NCBI GenBank assembly: GCA_017520185.1
Contig: JAFXGO010000007.1
Location: forward strand, 1 to 63,739
Direction of reading: 5' to 3'
Source of the DNA: Elusimicrobiaceae bacterium
GTDB taxonomy: Bacteria > Elusimicrobiota > Elusimicrobia > Elusimicrobiales > Elusimicrobiaceae
Length of the DNA: 63,739 nucleotides
The translations under genes and the position numbers were made by a program. The notes under the pieces were generated by a model that worked only from the letters and a program-made list of their open reading frames with translations, was not told where the DNA came from and ran no database searches. Below are positions 8,657 through 18,106 of this stretch, in pieces; position 1 is the stretch's first letter; every line of letters starts with the position of its first letter.

Positions 8657-10267
8657 ATGAGTCCGATTCGTCGTCAATTTTTAACTGAACAAAAAGCCGA
8701 AAAAGAGTCTGTCTCTTTTTTGGCTTTTTTTGTAAAAAAATTATTATTTGTTTTGTTTTTGTTGCTCTGTACAGTATCTTCTGCCCTTTTATTCAAATAT
8801 GCTTATCCTCAACATTCTTATAGCCTTTTAGCATGGTTGGCCTTGTCTCCGTTTGTCTGTGCTTTGATACGCTTAAAATCTTTTTGGAGTTCTGTTTTCT
8901 ACTCGTGGTTAACGGGAACTTGTGTCTATGCCGGTTTGTATTATTGGGTGTATGTCACTTGTGTAGAAGGTGGCGGGCTCAGTGTGCCGATGGGCGTTTT
9001 TTGTTGGATAGGTTTGAGTTTTATAATGGCTGTTCAATTTGCTATTTTTGGCGGAAGTTGTTTTTATCTAAAAAAAATAAAAAGCCTTTTTGCCATATTA
9101 GCGGCATTAGGGTGGGCTGCTTTGGAATGGGCTCATGAAATGTTGGCCACTTATTCGTTGGGGTTTCCGTGGTTTTCTTTGGGTTATTCTCAATGGAATT
9201 TGCCTCAAGTTATTCAGATTGCCTCGTTTACAGGTACAACAGGTATCAGTGCATTAATCGCTTTTTGTTCCGTTAGTGTTGGGCAAGCCTTTGCCATGCC
9301 CCAACTAAAACGCGGTATTATGCAAATGTTTTTGGCAGCGGCTGTTTTTTTGGCAACGTATGGATACGGTGCATATGTATTGGCCCAACCGCAACCTCGC
9401 TCTCTTTTGCGTTTGCAGGCCGCTCTGATGCAACCCAATATTGATCAATACAAAAAATGGAGTTCTGAGTTTGAACAGGAAATAATGGATACGATTGCTC
9501 AAATGGGTGCAGAGTTGGAAGGGAAAAATTTAATGCTTACCATATGGCCCGAAAGTGTAAGTCCGGGACCTGTGCAAGAAGAACCTTATTTTTCCCTGTT
9601 TAACGATTTGGCTCAGTTTTCCGGAGCTTGGCAATTAGTGGGTAGTAATCGCCAAGAAGGGCAACAACAATATGTCAGTGCCTTTATGTTTTCCACGCAA
9701 GAGGAATTCCCTTTTTATGATAAAGTACATTTGGTTCCTTTTGGAGAATATATCCCCTTTCGAAATATAATCCAACGGCTTTTCCCACAGATAGAAATAT
9801 TGGGTGCTTTGGGCTCTTTTCAAAAGGGAAAATGGGACCAGCCTTTGTTGGCCGTTTCGCAAATTCCTTTCGGAACCACCATTTGTTATGAGTCTATCTT
9901 TTCTTCCCGTTGGAGAAGTCAGGCTCGTGCTGGGGCCAAGTTTTTTGTAAATATTACCAATGATGCGTGGTTTTTTGATACAGATGCTCCCTATCAACAC
10001 TTAGCGATTTCTGTGTTAAGAGCAGCCGAACTGGGGGTGCCTGTATTGCGCGCGGCTAATACCGGCATTTCTGCGGTTATTTCTGCCAAAGGTCAAATTT
10101 TATCCCGTACACAATTAAATACAAGAGATATTTTGTGGGCAGGAGTGCCGCTTGCTCTTAGCATGGAAGAAACTTTTTACACGCGTTGGGGAGATTGGTT
10201 CCCATGGGTCTGCGCTGCTATTTACTTTACTATTTTACTTTCGGTGATGGTTTTTTCTTATGAATAA
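8657..10267 (+). CDS. lnt: Apolipoprotein N-acyltransferase
   Basis: A 536-residue inner-membrane protein with about six N-terminal transmembrane segments, a periplasmic nitrilase (CN-hydrolase) domain, and a last membrane segment ([17 protein letters not shown]). The Glu-Lys-Cys triad can be assigned to E299 in WPESVSPG, K356 in [14 protein letters not shown] and C410 in TTICYESIF. The enzyme adds the third acyl chain to the N-terminal Cys of lipoproteins. Its presence fits a diderm and the several lipoproteins in this window. It overlaps prfB by 8 nt. Confidence 0.95.
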   Translation: MSPIRRQFLTEQKAEKESVSFLAFFVKKLLFVLFLLLCTVSSALLFKYAYPQHSYSLLAWLALSPFVCALIRLKSFWSSVFYSWLTGTCVYAGLYYWVYVTCVEGGGLSVPMGVFCWIGLSFIMAVQFAIFGGSCFYLKKIKSLFAILAALGWAALEWAHEMLATYSLGFPWFSLGYSQWNLPQVIQIASFTGTTGISALIAFCSVSVGQAFAMPQLKRGIMQMFLAAAVFLATYGYGAYVLAQPQPRSLLRLQAALMQPNIDQYKKWSSEFEQEIMDTIAQMGAELEGKNLMLTIWPESVSPGPVQEEPYFSLFNDLAQFSGAWQLVGSNRQEGQQQYVSAFMFSTQEEFPFYDKVHLVPFGEYIPFRNIIQRLFPQIEILGALGSFQKGKWDQPLLAVSQIPFGTTICYESIFSSRWRSQARAGAKFFVNITNDAWFFDTDAPYQHLAISVLRAAELGVPVLRAANTGISAVISAKGQILSRTQLNTRDILWAGVPLALSMEETFYTRWGDWFPWVCAAIYFTILLSVMVFSYE

Positions 10268-11378
10268 TATTGAATTTAAAGATATAGAAAATATGCTTGG
10301 TATTTTAACGGAGCGTATCCAAAAAATCGGCCAAATGGAAAATATTCCTGCTAAAGAAAAAGAGTTGGCCTCTGTGCAATCTTTAGCGTCGGAACCCGAT
10401 TTTTGGGAGGATAACCAAAAAGCTAAAACCATTACCCAAAAAATAGACAGTTTGAAAAATGCAATAGAAACTTACGTCTGTTTGGTAAAGCAGTTGGAAG
10501 ATAACCAAACTTTGTATGAACTCTCTCGCGAAATGCAAGATGAAAAAGAATTACCTGTCTTAGATGCCGCATTAAAAGAACTTGAAAAACAAGTTGAAAA
10601 AAAAGAATTTGAAATTACCTTATCTCATCCACATGACAAATTAAGGGCTATTTTGACTATTCATGCCGGAGCCGGCGGTACGGAATCTTGTGATTGGGCG
10701 CAAATGTTGTTGCGCATGTACACTCGCTGGGCCGAACAGCATAATATGAAAATATCCATCACAGATGTTCTGCCGGGAGAAGAAGCCGGTATCAAAAATG
10801 CATCTATTATTGTAGAAGGCCCGTACGCTTACGGATATTTAAAAGGGGAGAACGGAGTGCACCGCTTGGTGCGCGTATCTCCTTTTGATGCCAATGCCCG
10901 CAGACATACTTCTTTTGCATCGGTAGACGTTTTGCCGGATATAGAAGATGAAATTAATATTGAAATTCCGGAAAAAGACATTGAGTTGGAAACCAGCCGC
11001 GCTGGTGGACACGGCGGTCAAAATGTAAACAAAGTAGAAAGCGCCGTTCGTCTGTTGCATAAACCGACCGGAATCGTAGTCTCTTGCCGTATTGAACGAA
11101 GTCAATTACAAAACCGCCAAACCGCTATGAAGATGTTAAAAGCTCGTTTATATGAAATGGAATTAGATAAAAAACGCGCTGAGGCGGAAAAACGTTATGG
11201 ACAGAAAGGGGAGATTGCGTGGGGTCATCAGATCCGTTCCTATGTATTTATGCCTTATCAATTAGCCAAAGATTTGAGAAGCGGTTATGAAAGCGCCAAT
11301 ATCACAGCCGTTATGGACGGAGATTTGGATCCTTTTATTTTTGCTTACTTACGTTATGAGGCAGAGCGAAAAATATGA
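10260..11378 (+). CDS. prfB: Peptide chain release factor 2
   Basis: The 372 residues include the RF2-specific stop-codon recognition tripeptide SPF (about 207-209, [14 protein letters not shown]) and the catalytic GGQ (about 251-253, [16 protein letters not shown]), so it releases chains at UGA and UAA. In many bacteria prfB needs a programmed +1 frameshift at an early UGA; here the frame is uninterrupted from the ATG, so that autoregulatory shift is absent. The start lies inside the end of lnt (ATGAATAA), indicating translational coupling. Confidence 0.95.
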   Translation: MNNIEFKDIENMLGILTERIQKIGQMENIPAKEKELASVQSLASEPDFWEDNQKAKTITQKIDSLKNAIETYVCLVKQLEDNQTLYELSREMQDEKELPVLDAALKELEKQVEKKEFEITLSHPHDKLRAILTIHAGAGGTESCDWAQMLLRMYTRWAEQHNMKISITDVLPGEEAGIKNASIIVEGPYAYGYLKGENGVHRLVRVSPFDANARRHTSFASVDVLPDIEDEINIEIPEKDIELETSRAGGHGGQNVNKVESAVRLLHKPTGIVVSCRIERSQLQNRQTAMKMLKARLYEMELDKKRAEAEKRYGQKGEIAWGHQIRSYVFMPYQLAKDLRSGYESANITAVMDGDLDPFIFAYLRYEAERKI

Positions 11379-12466
11379 GCGGTCTATACCTGCATATTCC
11401 TTTTTGCCGTCAAAAATGCCACTACTGTGACTTTGTTTCTTTTGCTTGTAAAGAAGAATTAATAGACTCTTACTTATGTGCTTTAGATACGGAGGCCTCT
11501 TTATTTGGTCAACAAACATTTGACACTCTCTATATCGGCGGGGGAACACCTAGTATTTTATCGGTTAATCAATTAGATGTATTGTGTGAGATTGTTAGCC
11601 GGCATTTTGCTCCTATTTCTTCTTTTTCAGAAAGTACCGTAGAGGCCAATCCGGAAAGTTTAACACCGGAAAAATTAAAACTCTTAAAGCAACTTGGAAT
11701 AAATCGTTTGAGTTTAGGCCTGCAAAGCATGAATGATTATGTGCTCAAGCGTATTGGCCGTGTGCACGATGTCAATACTTTTTTAGCTGTTTATAATCAT
11801 GCCCGTCAGGTTGGTTTTGAAAATATCAGTATAGATTTGATAGCCGGTTTGCCGGAACAAAGTGAACAAGATTTCTTAACAGGTTTAAAGCAAGTTTTGG
11901 ATTTGAAACCACAACACCTTTCCGTTTATGGTTTGCAGATAGAAGAAGCAACCCCTTTTGCTACGGCAGGTGTAAAAGTAGACGACGAACTGTTGCGTAA
12001 AGAGTTGGAACAAGTACATTTTATTTTACATGAGGCGGGGTTTGTTCATTATGAGATTTCCAATTTTGCGCTTCCGAATTTTGAAAGCAGGCACAATTTG
12101 GCTTATTGGAAAAATCAAGAATATTTAGGGCTGGGGCCATCGGCAGCGTCTTATCAAAAAGGCCAAAGATACAGTAATACCTCTGACTTGAGGGAATATT
12201 TGCGTTGTATGCGTTTTGGAAAACCGGCGGTTGAATTTTCCGAAAAATTAACCGGCAAGGCCAAAGAAGGTGAGGCAATTATGTTGGGGTTAAGAATGTT
12301 GGAAGGGGTGCATTTAACGCCTCATCAACAGGCGCTTTTTTCTGACGAGATAGAAGATATTTGCCAGCGTGGTCTTGTGACTTTGGAAGATGATTTACTA
12401 AAATTAACTTTTGAGGGAATGTTTTTGGCTAATCAGGCCTTCATGGCTTTTGTGGGACCGTTTTAG
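11375..12466 (+). CDS. hemW: HemW-like radical SAM protein
   Basis: A 363-residue radical SAM enzyme. The N-terminus [20 protein letters not shown] has the CxxxCxxC cluster motif at C11, C15 and C18, followed by [17 protein letters not shown] and a winged-helix-like C-terminus. This is the HemN/HemW family; the short N-terminus beginning with LYLHIPFC is typical of HemW, a heme chaperone, rather than coproporphyrinogen dehydrogenase. Its ATG overlaps the prfB stop by 4 nt. Confidence 0.88.
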   Translation: MSGLYLHIPFCRQKCHYCDFVSFACKEELIDSYLCALDTEASLFGQQTFDTLYIGGGTPSILSVNQLDVLCEIVSRHFAPISSFSESTVEANPESLTPEKLKLLKQLGINRLSLGLQSMNDYVLKRIGRVHDVNTFLAVYNHARQVGFENISIDLIAGLPEQSEQDFLTGLKQVLDLKPQHLSVYGLQIEEATPFATAGVKVDDELLRKELEQVHFILHEAGFVHYEISNFALPNFESRHNLAYWKNQEYLGLGPSAASYQKGQRYSNTSDLREYLRCMRFGKPAVEFSEKLTGKAKEGEAIMLGLRMLEGVHLTPHQQALFSDEIEDICQRGLVTLEDDLLKLTFEGMFLANQAFMAFVGPF

Positions 12467-12469
12467 GGT

Positions 12470-13189
12470 ATGAAAATTACTTCTTACCGTACGAAAATTT
12501 TTAAAGAAAATGAGGATTTATATTCCTTTATTCTTCGTTATATTGCCCAATTAAAAGAAAAGGATATTTTGGTCATTTCCTCTAAAATTATCAGTTTGTG
12601 GAAGGGCTTATCTGTGCCGTATGGTAGCTTGGCCCAAAAAGAGGCTTTGATTTGTAAAGAAAGCCAAGCCTGCTTGAAAACAAAATTAGCATGGTTGACC
12701 ATCAAGTCCGGTATGGTGATGACTAATGCCGGTATAGATGAATCTAACGCCAACGGAAAGTGGCTGCTTTTGCCGGAAGATTTATATGCTTGTGCTGCAG
12801 AAATAAGAAAGGCTCTTTGCAAAATTTATCGTATTAAGAAACTAGGGGTTATTATTACTGACAGTATGATTTTACCCCTTCGAAGCGGCGTAATAGGTGC
12901 TGCTTGCGGATATGCCGGCTTTAAAGGTACACGTGACGAGAGAGGTAAGCAAGATATTTTTGGCAAACCCTTATCTGTGACGCAGGTAAACCTGGCCGAT
13001 GCTTTGGCAGCAGCGGCAGCGCTGAACATGGGGGAAAGAAATGAAAGAAGACCTCTTTGTAAAATAGAAGATGCCCCTGTGTTTTTTATATCAAAAACAA
13101 ACCCGTCGGAAATGATTTATCCGCCGGATCAAGATTTGTACGCACCGTTGTTTCAAGCGGTCGGACTAATAAAAAGGAGAAAAAAATGA
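12470..13189 (+). CDS. CofE-like (F420:gamma-glutamyl ligase family) protein
   Basis: The 239 residues resemble the F420-0:L-glutamate ligase (CofE/FbiB N-terminal) fold. Visible features are KDILVISSKIISLWKG near the start, the central VMTNAGIDESNANG, and GVIITDSMILPLRSGVIGAACGYAGF with its DS...R and G-rich loop, then the end region ADALAAAAALNMGE. In F420 producers the enzyme adds glutamates to coenzyme F420, but many bacteria without F420 genes carry stand-alone members whose substrate is unknown. No other F420 genes lie in this window. It sits 3 nt after hemW and overlaps mscL by 4 nt. Confidence 0.7.
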   Translation: MKITSYRTKIFKENEDLYSFILRYIAQLKEKDILVISSKIISLWKGLSVPYGSLAQKEALICKESQACLKTKLAWLTIKSGMVMTNAGIDESNANGKWLLLPEDLYACAAEIRKALCKIYRIKKLGVIITDSMILPLRSGVIGAACGYAGFKGTRDERGKQDIFGKPLSVTQVNLADALAAAAALNMGERNERRPLCKIEDAPVFFISKTNPSEMIYPPDQDLYAPLFQAVGLIKRRKK

Positions 13190-13647
13190 TTAAAAATGTG
13201 CTAAGTGAGTTTAAGAAATTTGTGATGCGCGGTAATGTCATTGATATGGCCGTCGGTATCATTATTGGTGGAGCCTTCACCAAAATTGTCAATTCCATGG
13301 TTTCGGATATTTTGATGCCGCCTTTGGGATTGTTGCTGGGGAAAGTAGATTTTTCTAACTGGTTTGTTGTGTTGAAACAAGGTGCGACCGAAGGCCCCTA
13401 TGCTTCTTTGTCAGTAGCGCAAGCGGCCGGAGCCACCACGTTAAACATTGGTAATTGTTTAAATTCTATTATCAGCTTTTTAATTGTTGCGGCTTGTATT
13501 TTCTTCTTGATTAAAATGATTAATAAGTTAAATACTCCTAAAGAAGCAGCACCGGCTCCCGTCACTACCAAAAAATGCCCTTACTGCTGCAGCGAAATAG
13601 CATTAGAAGCGGTACGTTGTCCGCATTGTACTTCTGAGGTAAAATAG
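13186..13647 (+). CDS. mscL: Large-conductance mechanosensitive channel with C-terminal zinc ribbon
   Basis: A 153-residue MscL homopentamer subunit. TM1 (NVIDMAVGIIIGGAFTKIVNS) with the gate-lining glycines, a periplasmic loop, and TM2 (ISFLIVAACIFFLIKMIN) are all present. The usual helical bundle is followed by KKCPYCCSEIALEAVRCPHC, a four-Cys zinc ribbon. MscL with such a tail is known in several Gram-negative lineages. AAGGAGAAAAAA precedes the ATG. It is the last gene of the secA operon, directly before a strong terminator. Confidence 0.93.
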   Translation: MIKNVLSEFKKFVMRGNVIDMAVGIIIGGAFTKIVNSMVSDILMPPLGLLLGKVDFSNWFVVLKQGATEGPYASLSVAQAAGATTLNIGNCLNSIISFLIVAACIFFLIKMINKLNTPKEAAPAPVTTKKCPYCCSEIALEAVRCPHCTSEVK

Positions 13648-13652
13648 TTTTT

Positions 13653-13685
13653 AAAAAAGCACAAGAAAAAATCTTGTGCTTTTTT
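13653..13685 (+). terminator. Rho-independent terminator of the secA operon
   Basis: A 14-bp perfect inverted repeat (AAAAAAGCACAAGA / TCTTGTGCTTTTTT, 5-nt loop). The T-run runs straight into the extended -10 of the next gene. Confidence 0.9.
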
Positions 13686-13693
13686 GTTAAAAT
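13685..13693 (+). promoter_or_regulatory. Extended -10 promoter of the GDPD gene
   Basis: TGTTAAAAT (hexamer 13688-13693). The predicted start site is 13700, exactly the A of the ATG, and there is no Shine-Dalgarno, so a leaderless mRNA is predicted. The element overlaps the T-run of the upstream terminator. Confidence 0.5.
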
Positions 13694-13699
13694 AAAATT

Positions 13700-14494
13700 A
13701 TGAGAATCTTTGCACATAGAGGCGCTAGTGCTTTTGCTCCTGCCAATTCTTTGGCAGCTTTTGCCAAAGCACGCGAAATGGGATGTGTTTGTTATGAATT
13801 GGATGTCCATTTGAGTAAAGATGGGCATTTAGTGATTCATCATGACTATAATTTGGGGTCTGATACCACTTGTAATCGTGATATCAAAGACGTCACTTTA
13901 GAAGATTTGAAACAGAGCCGTTTAGTGCATTCTTTTGACCCGTCTATCGTGGAACGTCCGCCATTGCTGCATGAAGTGTTGCCTGTGGTGGTGGAAGAAT
14001 TGGAACTTTTAAATATTGAAATTAAAAACGACGACAATGTTTATCCGGGCATAGAAGAAGTGTTGTGGCGACAGTTAAATTTATTTGGTCCGGAAGCATT
14101 GACCAAAATTTTCTTTTCCAGTTTTGATTATCCTACTTTACAGCGTTTGCGCAAAATAGCGCCTGCCGCACAAATCAGTCTGTTAACTCGTCTTTTTGAA
14201 CCGCAAAAAGCCCGCAATTTAGATGCTTGCAGCGTGCACATGAATAAAACCCGTATTACAAAAGAAGTGGTAGATTTGTGTCATGCGGAAGGGAGGGAAG
14301 TGTTTGTTTACACGGTCAATGACCAATACACTATGCACTCGTTGGAACGAATAGGTGTAGATGGTATTTTTACCGATACTCCCAACCTCTTTATAGAGAA
14401 GAAAAATTCTTTACCGGAAGAATTGATTAAAAAGTATACACCAATACAGTTGTCTAAGCAAACTCAAACTGCATTAAAAAAGCCCGCCATATAA
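13700..14494 (+). CDS. Glycerophosphodiester phosphodiesterase
   Basis: A 264-residue GDPD-family TIM barrel. HRGAS (residues 5-9), the ExD pair in CYELDVHLSKDG, the catalytic HH in VIHHDYNL, and NIEIKND form the metal and acid-base site. The C-terminal VNDQYTMHSLERIGVDGIFTDTP is the usual closing strand. It hydrolyses glycerophosphodiesters to glycerol-3-phosphate and an alcohol. No signal peptide is present, so it is cytoplasmic (UgpQ-like). Its stop codon falls in the loop of the downstream terminator hairpin. Confidence 0.9.
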   Translation: MRIFAHRGASAFAPANSLAAFAKAREMGCVCYELDVHLSKDGHLVIHHDYNLGSDTTCNRDIKDVTLEDLKQSRLVHSFDPSIVERPPLLHEVLPVVVEELELLNIEIKNDDNVYPGIEEVLWRQLNLFGPEALTKIFFSSFDYPTLQRLRKIAPAAQISLLTRLFEPQKARNLDACSVHMNKTRITKEVVDLCHAEGREVFVYTVNDQYTMHSLERIGVDGIFTDTPNLFIEKKNSLPEELIKKYTPIQLSKQTQTALKKPAI

Positions 14495-14507
14495 GGCGGG
14501 CTTTTTA
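14476..14507. terminator. Bidirectional terminator
   Basis: AAAAAAGCCCGCC, loop ATATAA, GGCGGGCTTTTT. It serves the GDPD gene on the plus strand and the lipoprotein gene on the minus strand; the GDPD stop codon lies in the loop. Confidence 0.88.
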
Positions 14508-14513
14508 AAAGGA

Positions 14514-14954
14514 TTAATAATCAAACTCACTGTCTGAATAACTGTCGTAGCTTGAGCTGTTTTCAGAACCGGTGTCTGCAGCCGGTGCGGCGGCGGCTCC
14601 TGCATAATATTGTTCCGGTGAGTATCTGCGCGGTCTTTCCCACAAACGTTTGGTGTTTTTATAATCTCTTTCGCTGGGTTCACCGGGTACCATCGGCTGA
14701 GTTCTGTCATCAAAGAAGTAAACATTTTTTTGCGTTTCAGGTTGGACTTCAAAGATGTAATTAGACTCAGATGCCGGTTTAGCCTCACGACGTTCGGCAT
14801 AGGCCTGTTTGTCTAAATCTTCCAAATAATCTTCTTCGGTTAAATAAATTTTTTTCCGGTTGTAATTATCATCTTGCTTTTTTGAATTACCGGCACAAGC
14901 GGTTAAGCTGAAACATACTGCGACACAAAAAACAAAGTAAAACAATTTTTTCAT
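14514..14954 (-). CDS. Lipoprotein of unknown function
   Basis: 146 residues with a type II signal peptide (MKKLFYFVFCVAVCFSLTAC, lipobox LTAC). The mature part is low-complexity and charged (KKQDDNYNRKKIYLTEEDYLEDLDK), contains a QPETQKNVYFFDDRTQPM segment, and ends in an Asp/Ser/Tyr-rich tail (SSSYDSYSDSEFDY). It is probably unstructured. It follows folD by 9 nt with AAGGAGAGA as ribosome site and is co-transcribed with it. Confidence 0.75.
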   Translation of the reverse strand: MKKLFYFVFCVAVCFSLTACAGNSKKQDDNYNRKKIYLTEEDYLEDLDKQAYAERREAKPASESNYIFEVQPETQKNVYFFDDRTQPMVPGEPSERDYKNTKRLWERPRRYSPEQYYAGAAAAPAADTGSENSSSYDSYSDSEFDY

Positions 14955-14963
14955 AATCTCTCC

Positions 14964-15830
14964 TTAAAGTTTCCTCTCTCCTGATAATATAATGTTTTCC
15001 AGCAAACATGCAAGCGTAATAGGGCCTACCCCTCCGGGTACGGGAGAAACGCGGCAGCCTTGTTGTGTAAGTTCTTGCCATTTTGCATCTCCGCACAAGT
15101 TTCCGTTTGCATCTAAATTGGTAGCAATATCTATTACAGTGCTATTGGGGGGAGTGTTGTGTCCCGACAATAATCCGGCCTTCCCCACCGCACTGCAAAT
15201 TAATTGGCAATTTTGCAGAGATGTTTTTAGATCGGTTGTAAAACTATGGCACAGTTTTACGGTCGCATTTCGGCAACTTAATAAATGGGCTAAGGGTCTT
15301 CCGACAGTGGAAGAACGACCGATAACAGCCGTTTCTATGCCTTGCAGAGAAATTTTGTGATAATCTAACAAATGCAAAACGGCCATAGCGGTACAAGGAA
15401 CGAATGTATTTAAGTTTTTCACTTCTTCCCATGTCTTACACAAAAATAAATTCCCCAAAGAAATATTAGACATACCGTCAATATCTTTTTCGGGAGCGAT
15501 AAAATGAGCGTAGTTGCTTTCTGCTAGAGCCTGCGGTAAAGGGCGCGCAATTAACAGAGCATCAATGTCAGGGGCTAGGGAGTTTTTTTGCAAAAGGTCC
15601 AAAAATTGCGGAACAGAAGTGTTTTTATTCACTTCGTGCACATAGGCTTTCACCCCTAATTTTTCAGCGGCCTGTACTTCTTTTTTTAAATACACATAAG
15701 CCCCATAGTCTTCTGTAGAACCGATAGCACACAGAGTGATGGGCCTTTTTAAACAATTTTGTACTCGTTCAGCTCTTTGAGCTAAACTTGCGCGTAATTG
15801 GGTAGCAAAAGTTTTTCCTTCTAAAATCAT
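14964..15830 (-). CDS. folD: Bifunctional methylene-THF dehydrogenase/cyclohydrolase
   Basis: A 288-residue FolD. The catalytic-lysine motif YVYLKKE (YxxxK), PEKDIDGMS, the NADP-binding VIGRSSTVGRP, and PVPGGVGPIT are all in place. One departure stands out: the usual LVQLPLP loop reads LIARPLP, so the highly conserved Gln (Q98 in E. coli FolD), implicated in the cyclohydrolase step, is Ala and the following Leu is Arg. The enzyme interconverts methylene-, methenyl- and formyl-tetrahydrofolate. The promoter places the transcription start on the ATG itself. Confidence 0.92.
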   Translation of the reverse strand: MILEGKTFATQLRASLAQRAERVQNCLKRPITLCAIGSTEDYGAYVYLKKEVQAAEKLGVKAYVHEVNKNTSVPQFLDLLQKNSLAPDIDALLIARPLPQALAESNYAHFIAPEKDIDGMSNISLGNLFLCKTWEEVKNLNTFVPCTAMAVLHLLDYHKISLQGIETAVIGRSSTVGRPLAHLLSCRNATVKLCHSFTTDLKTSLQNCQLICSAVGKAGLLSGHNTPPNSTVIDIATNLDANGNLCGDAKWQELTQQGCRVSPVPGGVGPITLACLLENIILSGERKL

Positions 15831-15836
15831 AATTAT

Positions 15837-15845
15837 ATGATATCA
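15837..15845 (-). promoter_or_regulatory. Extended -10 promoter of folD
   Basis: On the minus strand the element reads TGATATCAT (hexamer 15837-15842), with ATAATT and then the ATG at 15830. The start site 7 nt past the hexamer is the A of the ATG and no ribosome site is present, so folD is predicted leaderless. An alternative TATAAT at 15832-15837 would start inside the gene. Confidence 0.45.
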
Positions 15846-15919
15846 AATTTGTATAGATACATTCAGAGCTCTGCTAAAATCCGGCTTTAGAAAAGAACGC
15901 TGGCGCAAATAAGACTCTC

Positions 15920-15948
15920 CTGACAAATAGCGCGTGGAATGATAAAAT
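15920..15948 (+). promoter_or_regulatory. Strong promoter of the PIN-ispDF-cysS-dnaJ operon
   Basis: CTGACA (15920-15925), 17-nt spacer ending in TGA, TAAAAT (15943-15948); both -35 and extended -10 are good. The leader of about 55 nt contains an 8-bp inverted repeat (ATACATAC / GTATGTAT). Confidence 0.65.
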
Positions 15949-16009
15949 ATATACATACTTTTATTTTCTTAACCGGTATGTATGGTGTGCCGGATTTATG
16001 GAGGAGAGA

Positions 16010-16954
16010 ATGCCCATTTGGATTTTTCGTTTTTCAACCTTAATCGCATTTCCGTTTTTAACGTATGACTTTATTGATAAAAACCCCGTTTATTTGGTGG
16101 GCGGTCTGCTATGTGCGCTGATTGTTATTATTGCCGAAGCCGTATTTAAACGCTTACGCTTAATTAAAATAATGATTGCCTGCTCCGGTTTTTTACTTGG
16201 TTATTTGCTTTTTGCATTTACGGAATATGCTGTAATCAATTTTTCTGCCGGTTATGAATCTTGGTGGGGAGATTATAGCCGCTATACGGAAATAGGCCTG
16301 ATTATTTTTGGTGTATTGGCCTGCTTGTTTAAATCTCGTGACTTAGAAGGTCTTTCTTATAAAGGGCATCATTTGAAGATTGCCGATGTGAGTGCTTTGA
16401 TGGACGGTCGTATTGTAGACTTGTGTGAAATCAACTTTCTTTCAGGGGTAATTGTGTTGCCGGTTTTTGTGTTGGAACAACTCAATAAAATGGCTGCTTC
16501 CAAAGACCCGTTGGAAAGAGCAAAAGGTCGTCGTGGCTTAGATGTGGCCAGCAGATTGCAGGAACTGAAAGAAATTTCCGTTCGTATGACTTCTAAAACC
16601 CCCAAAGCCGAAAACGATACGGAAAGAATTATCAAATTGGCCAAAAGTTTAGATGCCGAAGTAGTCACTTTAGATTTTAATGCCAATAAAATAGGCTCTT
16701 TGTATGATGTCATTGTATTGAACGTAGCAGACTTGGCTACCGCTTTAAAGCCGGTAGTTTTGCCCGGAGAAACCATGTCTTTATTTATCATGAAAGACGG
16801 TAAAGAAAAAGAGCAGGGTATCGGTTATTTAGACGATGGAACAATGGTCGTTGTGGAAGATGGCCGTAAACACATCGGTAAACGTACGGAAGTGTCTGTT
16901 TATTCCATCTTGCAAACCTCTTCCGGTCGTATGATTTTTGCCAAAGTAAAGTAG
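16010..16954 (+). CDS. PIN/TRAM-domain membrane protein (YacL-like)
   Basis: I take the start at 16010 because GGAGGAGA lies just upstream; an ATG at 15998 has no ribosome site. The 314-residue protein has about four N-terminal membrane segments. A PIN nuclease-like domain follows (KIADVSALMDGRIVDLCE, ERAKGRRGLD, VVTLDFNANKIGSLYDV with its acidic residues). The C-terminal TRAM domain ends in YSILQTSSGRMIFAK. This is the PilT-N/YacL architecture; members are thought to act on RNA at the membrane, but their targets are unsettled. Confidence 0.85.
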   Translation: MPIWIFRFSTLIAFPFLTYDFIDKNPVYLVGGLLCALIVIIAEAVFKRLRLIKIMIACSGFLLGYLLFAFTEYAVINFSAGYESWWGDYSRYTEIGLIIFGVLACLFKSRDLEGLSYKGHHLKIADVSALMDGRIVDLCEINFLSGVIVLPVFVLEQLNKMAASKDPLERAKGRRGLDVASRLQELKEISVRMTSKTPKAENDTERIIKLAKSLDAEVVTLDFNANKIGSLYDVIVLNVADLATALKPVVLPGETMSLFIMKDGKEKEQGIGYLDDGTMVVVEDGRKHIGKRTEVSVYSILQTSSGRMIFAKVK

Positions 16955-16955
16955 T

Positions 16956-18104
16956 ATGGAAGAAAAATTAACCTATGCCGGCGCAGTAATTGTAGCCGGT
17001 GGACTTGGAAAAAGAATGGGGCGCCCCAAGCAACTATTGCCTTTGGCGGGCAAGCCTGTGTTGGTCCGTTCGGTAGAGGCTTTTAAAAAAATTCCCTTTG
17101 TTAAACAAATCGTTGTTGTCACTTCCGCAGAAAATCGAGAATTTTTGAAGAAATATTTTTCTGATTTGATTTATGCTTTACCGGGTCAAACGCGTTTGGC
17201 CTCCGTGATGAGTGGAGTGGCGGCTTTGGACCCTAAAATCCAAGCCATTGCCGTACATGATGGGGCAAGACCGCTGGTGGATCCTTTAGCCGCTCAAAAA
17301 TGCTTATTAAGAGGATTTTGGGAAGAAGCGGCCGTTCTGGCTGTTCCTGTAAAAGATACCGTCAAACAAGTACGCAACGGACAAGTGCAACAAACTTTGC
17401 AGAGAGATTCTTTGTGGGCGGCGCAAACCCCGCAATGTTATCGGGCCAATGTGTTGCGTAAAGCCTTAGAACGGTTTGGGCATTTTCAAGATGCAACGGA
17501 CGAATCTCAATTAGTGGAACGTTTGGGTGTTAGTGTAAAAATAGAAATGTCCGATTATAAAAATTTGAAGATTACTACGCCTGAAGATTTGGTGATGGCG
17601 GAGGTCTTTTTGCAAGGAGGAATGCAAGTGCGTACCGGTTTTGGATTTGATTTACATCGTATGGTAGAAGGACGTAAATTTATTATCGGCGGGATAGAAA
17701 TCCCCCATAGCAAAGGTTTTTTGGGACATAGCGATGGAGATGTCGTGTTGCATGCCATTTGCGATGCGATGCTGGGCGCTTTATGCTTGGGCGAAATCGG
17801 ATTGCTGTTTCCTCCTTCTGATCCCAGCATAGAAGGCATTGACAGTAAAGAAATTGCTAAAAAAGTATTAAAAATCGTTCGCCAATATCCGGCTACGCTG
17901 CAACATATTGACGCCACTCTTATTACGCAAGAGCCTAAAATCAGCCCGCATTATGAGGCGGTGCGCAAATCTTTGGCGAAAATTTTTGAAATAGATGAAA
18001 AAAATATTAGTTTCAAATCTAAAAGTCACGAGCATGTAGGCGAAATTGGGCGCGGAGAAGCCGCCATGTGCCATGCGGTGGCTACTTTGAAATTGGGAGC
18101 GTAA
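16956..18104 (+). CDS. ispDF: IspD-IspF fusion of the MEP isoprenoid pathway
   Basis: 382 residues in two domains. Residues 1 to about 222 are IspD, the CDP-ME synthase (VAGGLGKRMGRPKQLLPLAGKP, VHDGARPLV, QTPQCY, DATDESQLVERLG). From about 225 the IspF domain begins (RTGFGFDLHRM, IGGIEIPHSKGFLGHSDGDV, the EIGRGEAAM end), with its zinc and CDP-binding Asp/His residues. It catalyses the third and fifth MEP steps; the intervening kinase IspE is not in the window. Such fusions are known from alphaproteobacteria, Campylobacter and others. It follows the PIN gene by 1 nt. Confidence 0.95.
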   Translation: MEEKLTYAGAVIVAGGLGKRMGRPKQLLPLAGKPVLVRSVEAFKKIPFVKQIVVVTSAENREFLKKYFSDLIYALPGQTRLASVMSGVAALDPKIQAIAVHDGARPLVDPLAAQKCLLRGFWEEAAVLAVPVKDTVKQVRNGQVQQTLQRDSLWAAQTPQCYRANVLRKALERFGHFQDATDESQLVERLGVSVKIEMSDYKNLKITTPEDLVMAEVFLQGGMQVRTGFGFDLHRMVEGRKFIIGGIEIPHSKGFLGHSDGDVVLHAICDAMLGALCLGEIGLLFPPSDPSIEGIDSKEIAKKVLKIVRQYPATLQHIDATLITQEPKISPHYEAVRKSLAKIFEIDEKNISFKSKSHEHVGEIGRGEAAMCHAVATLKLGA

Positions 18105-18106
18105 AA

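Noticed and set aside
10260-10400. Programmed frameshift in prfB
   Set aside because: The frame is continuous from the ATG and no early in-frame UGA exists.
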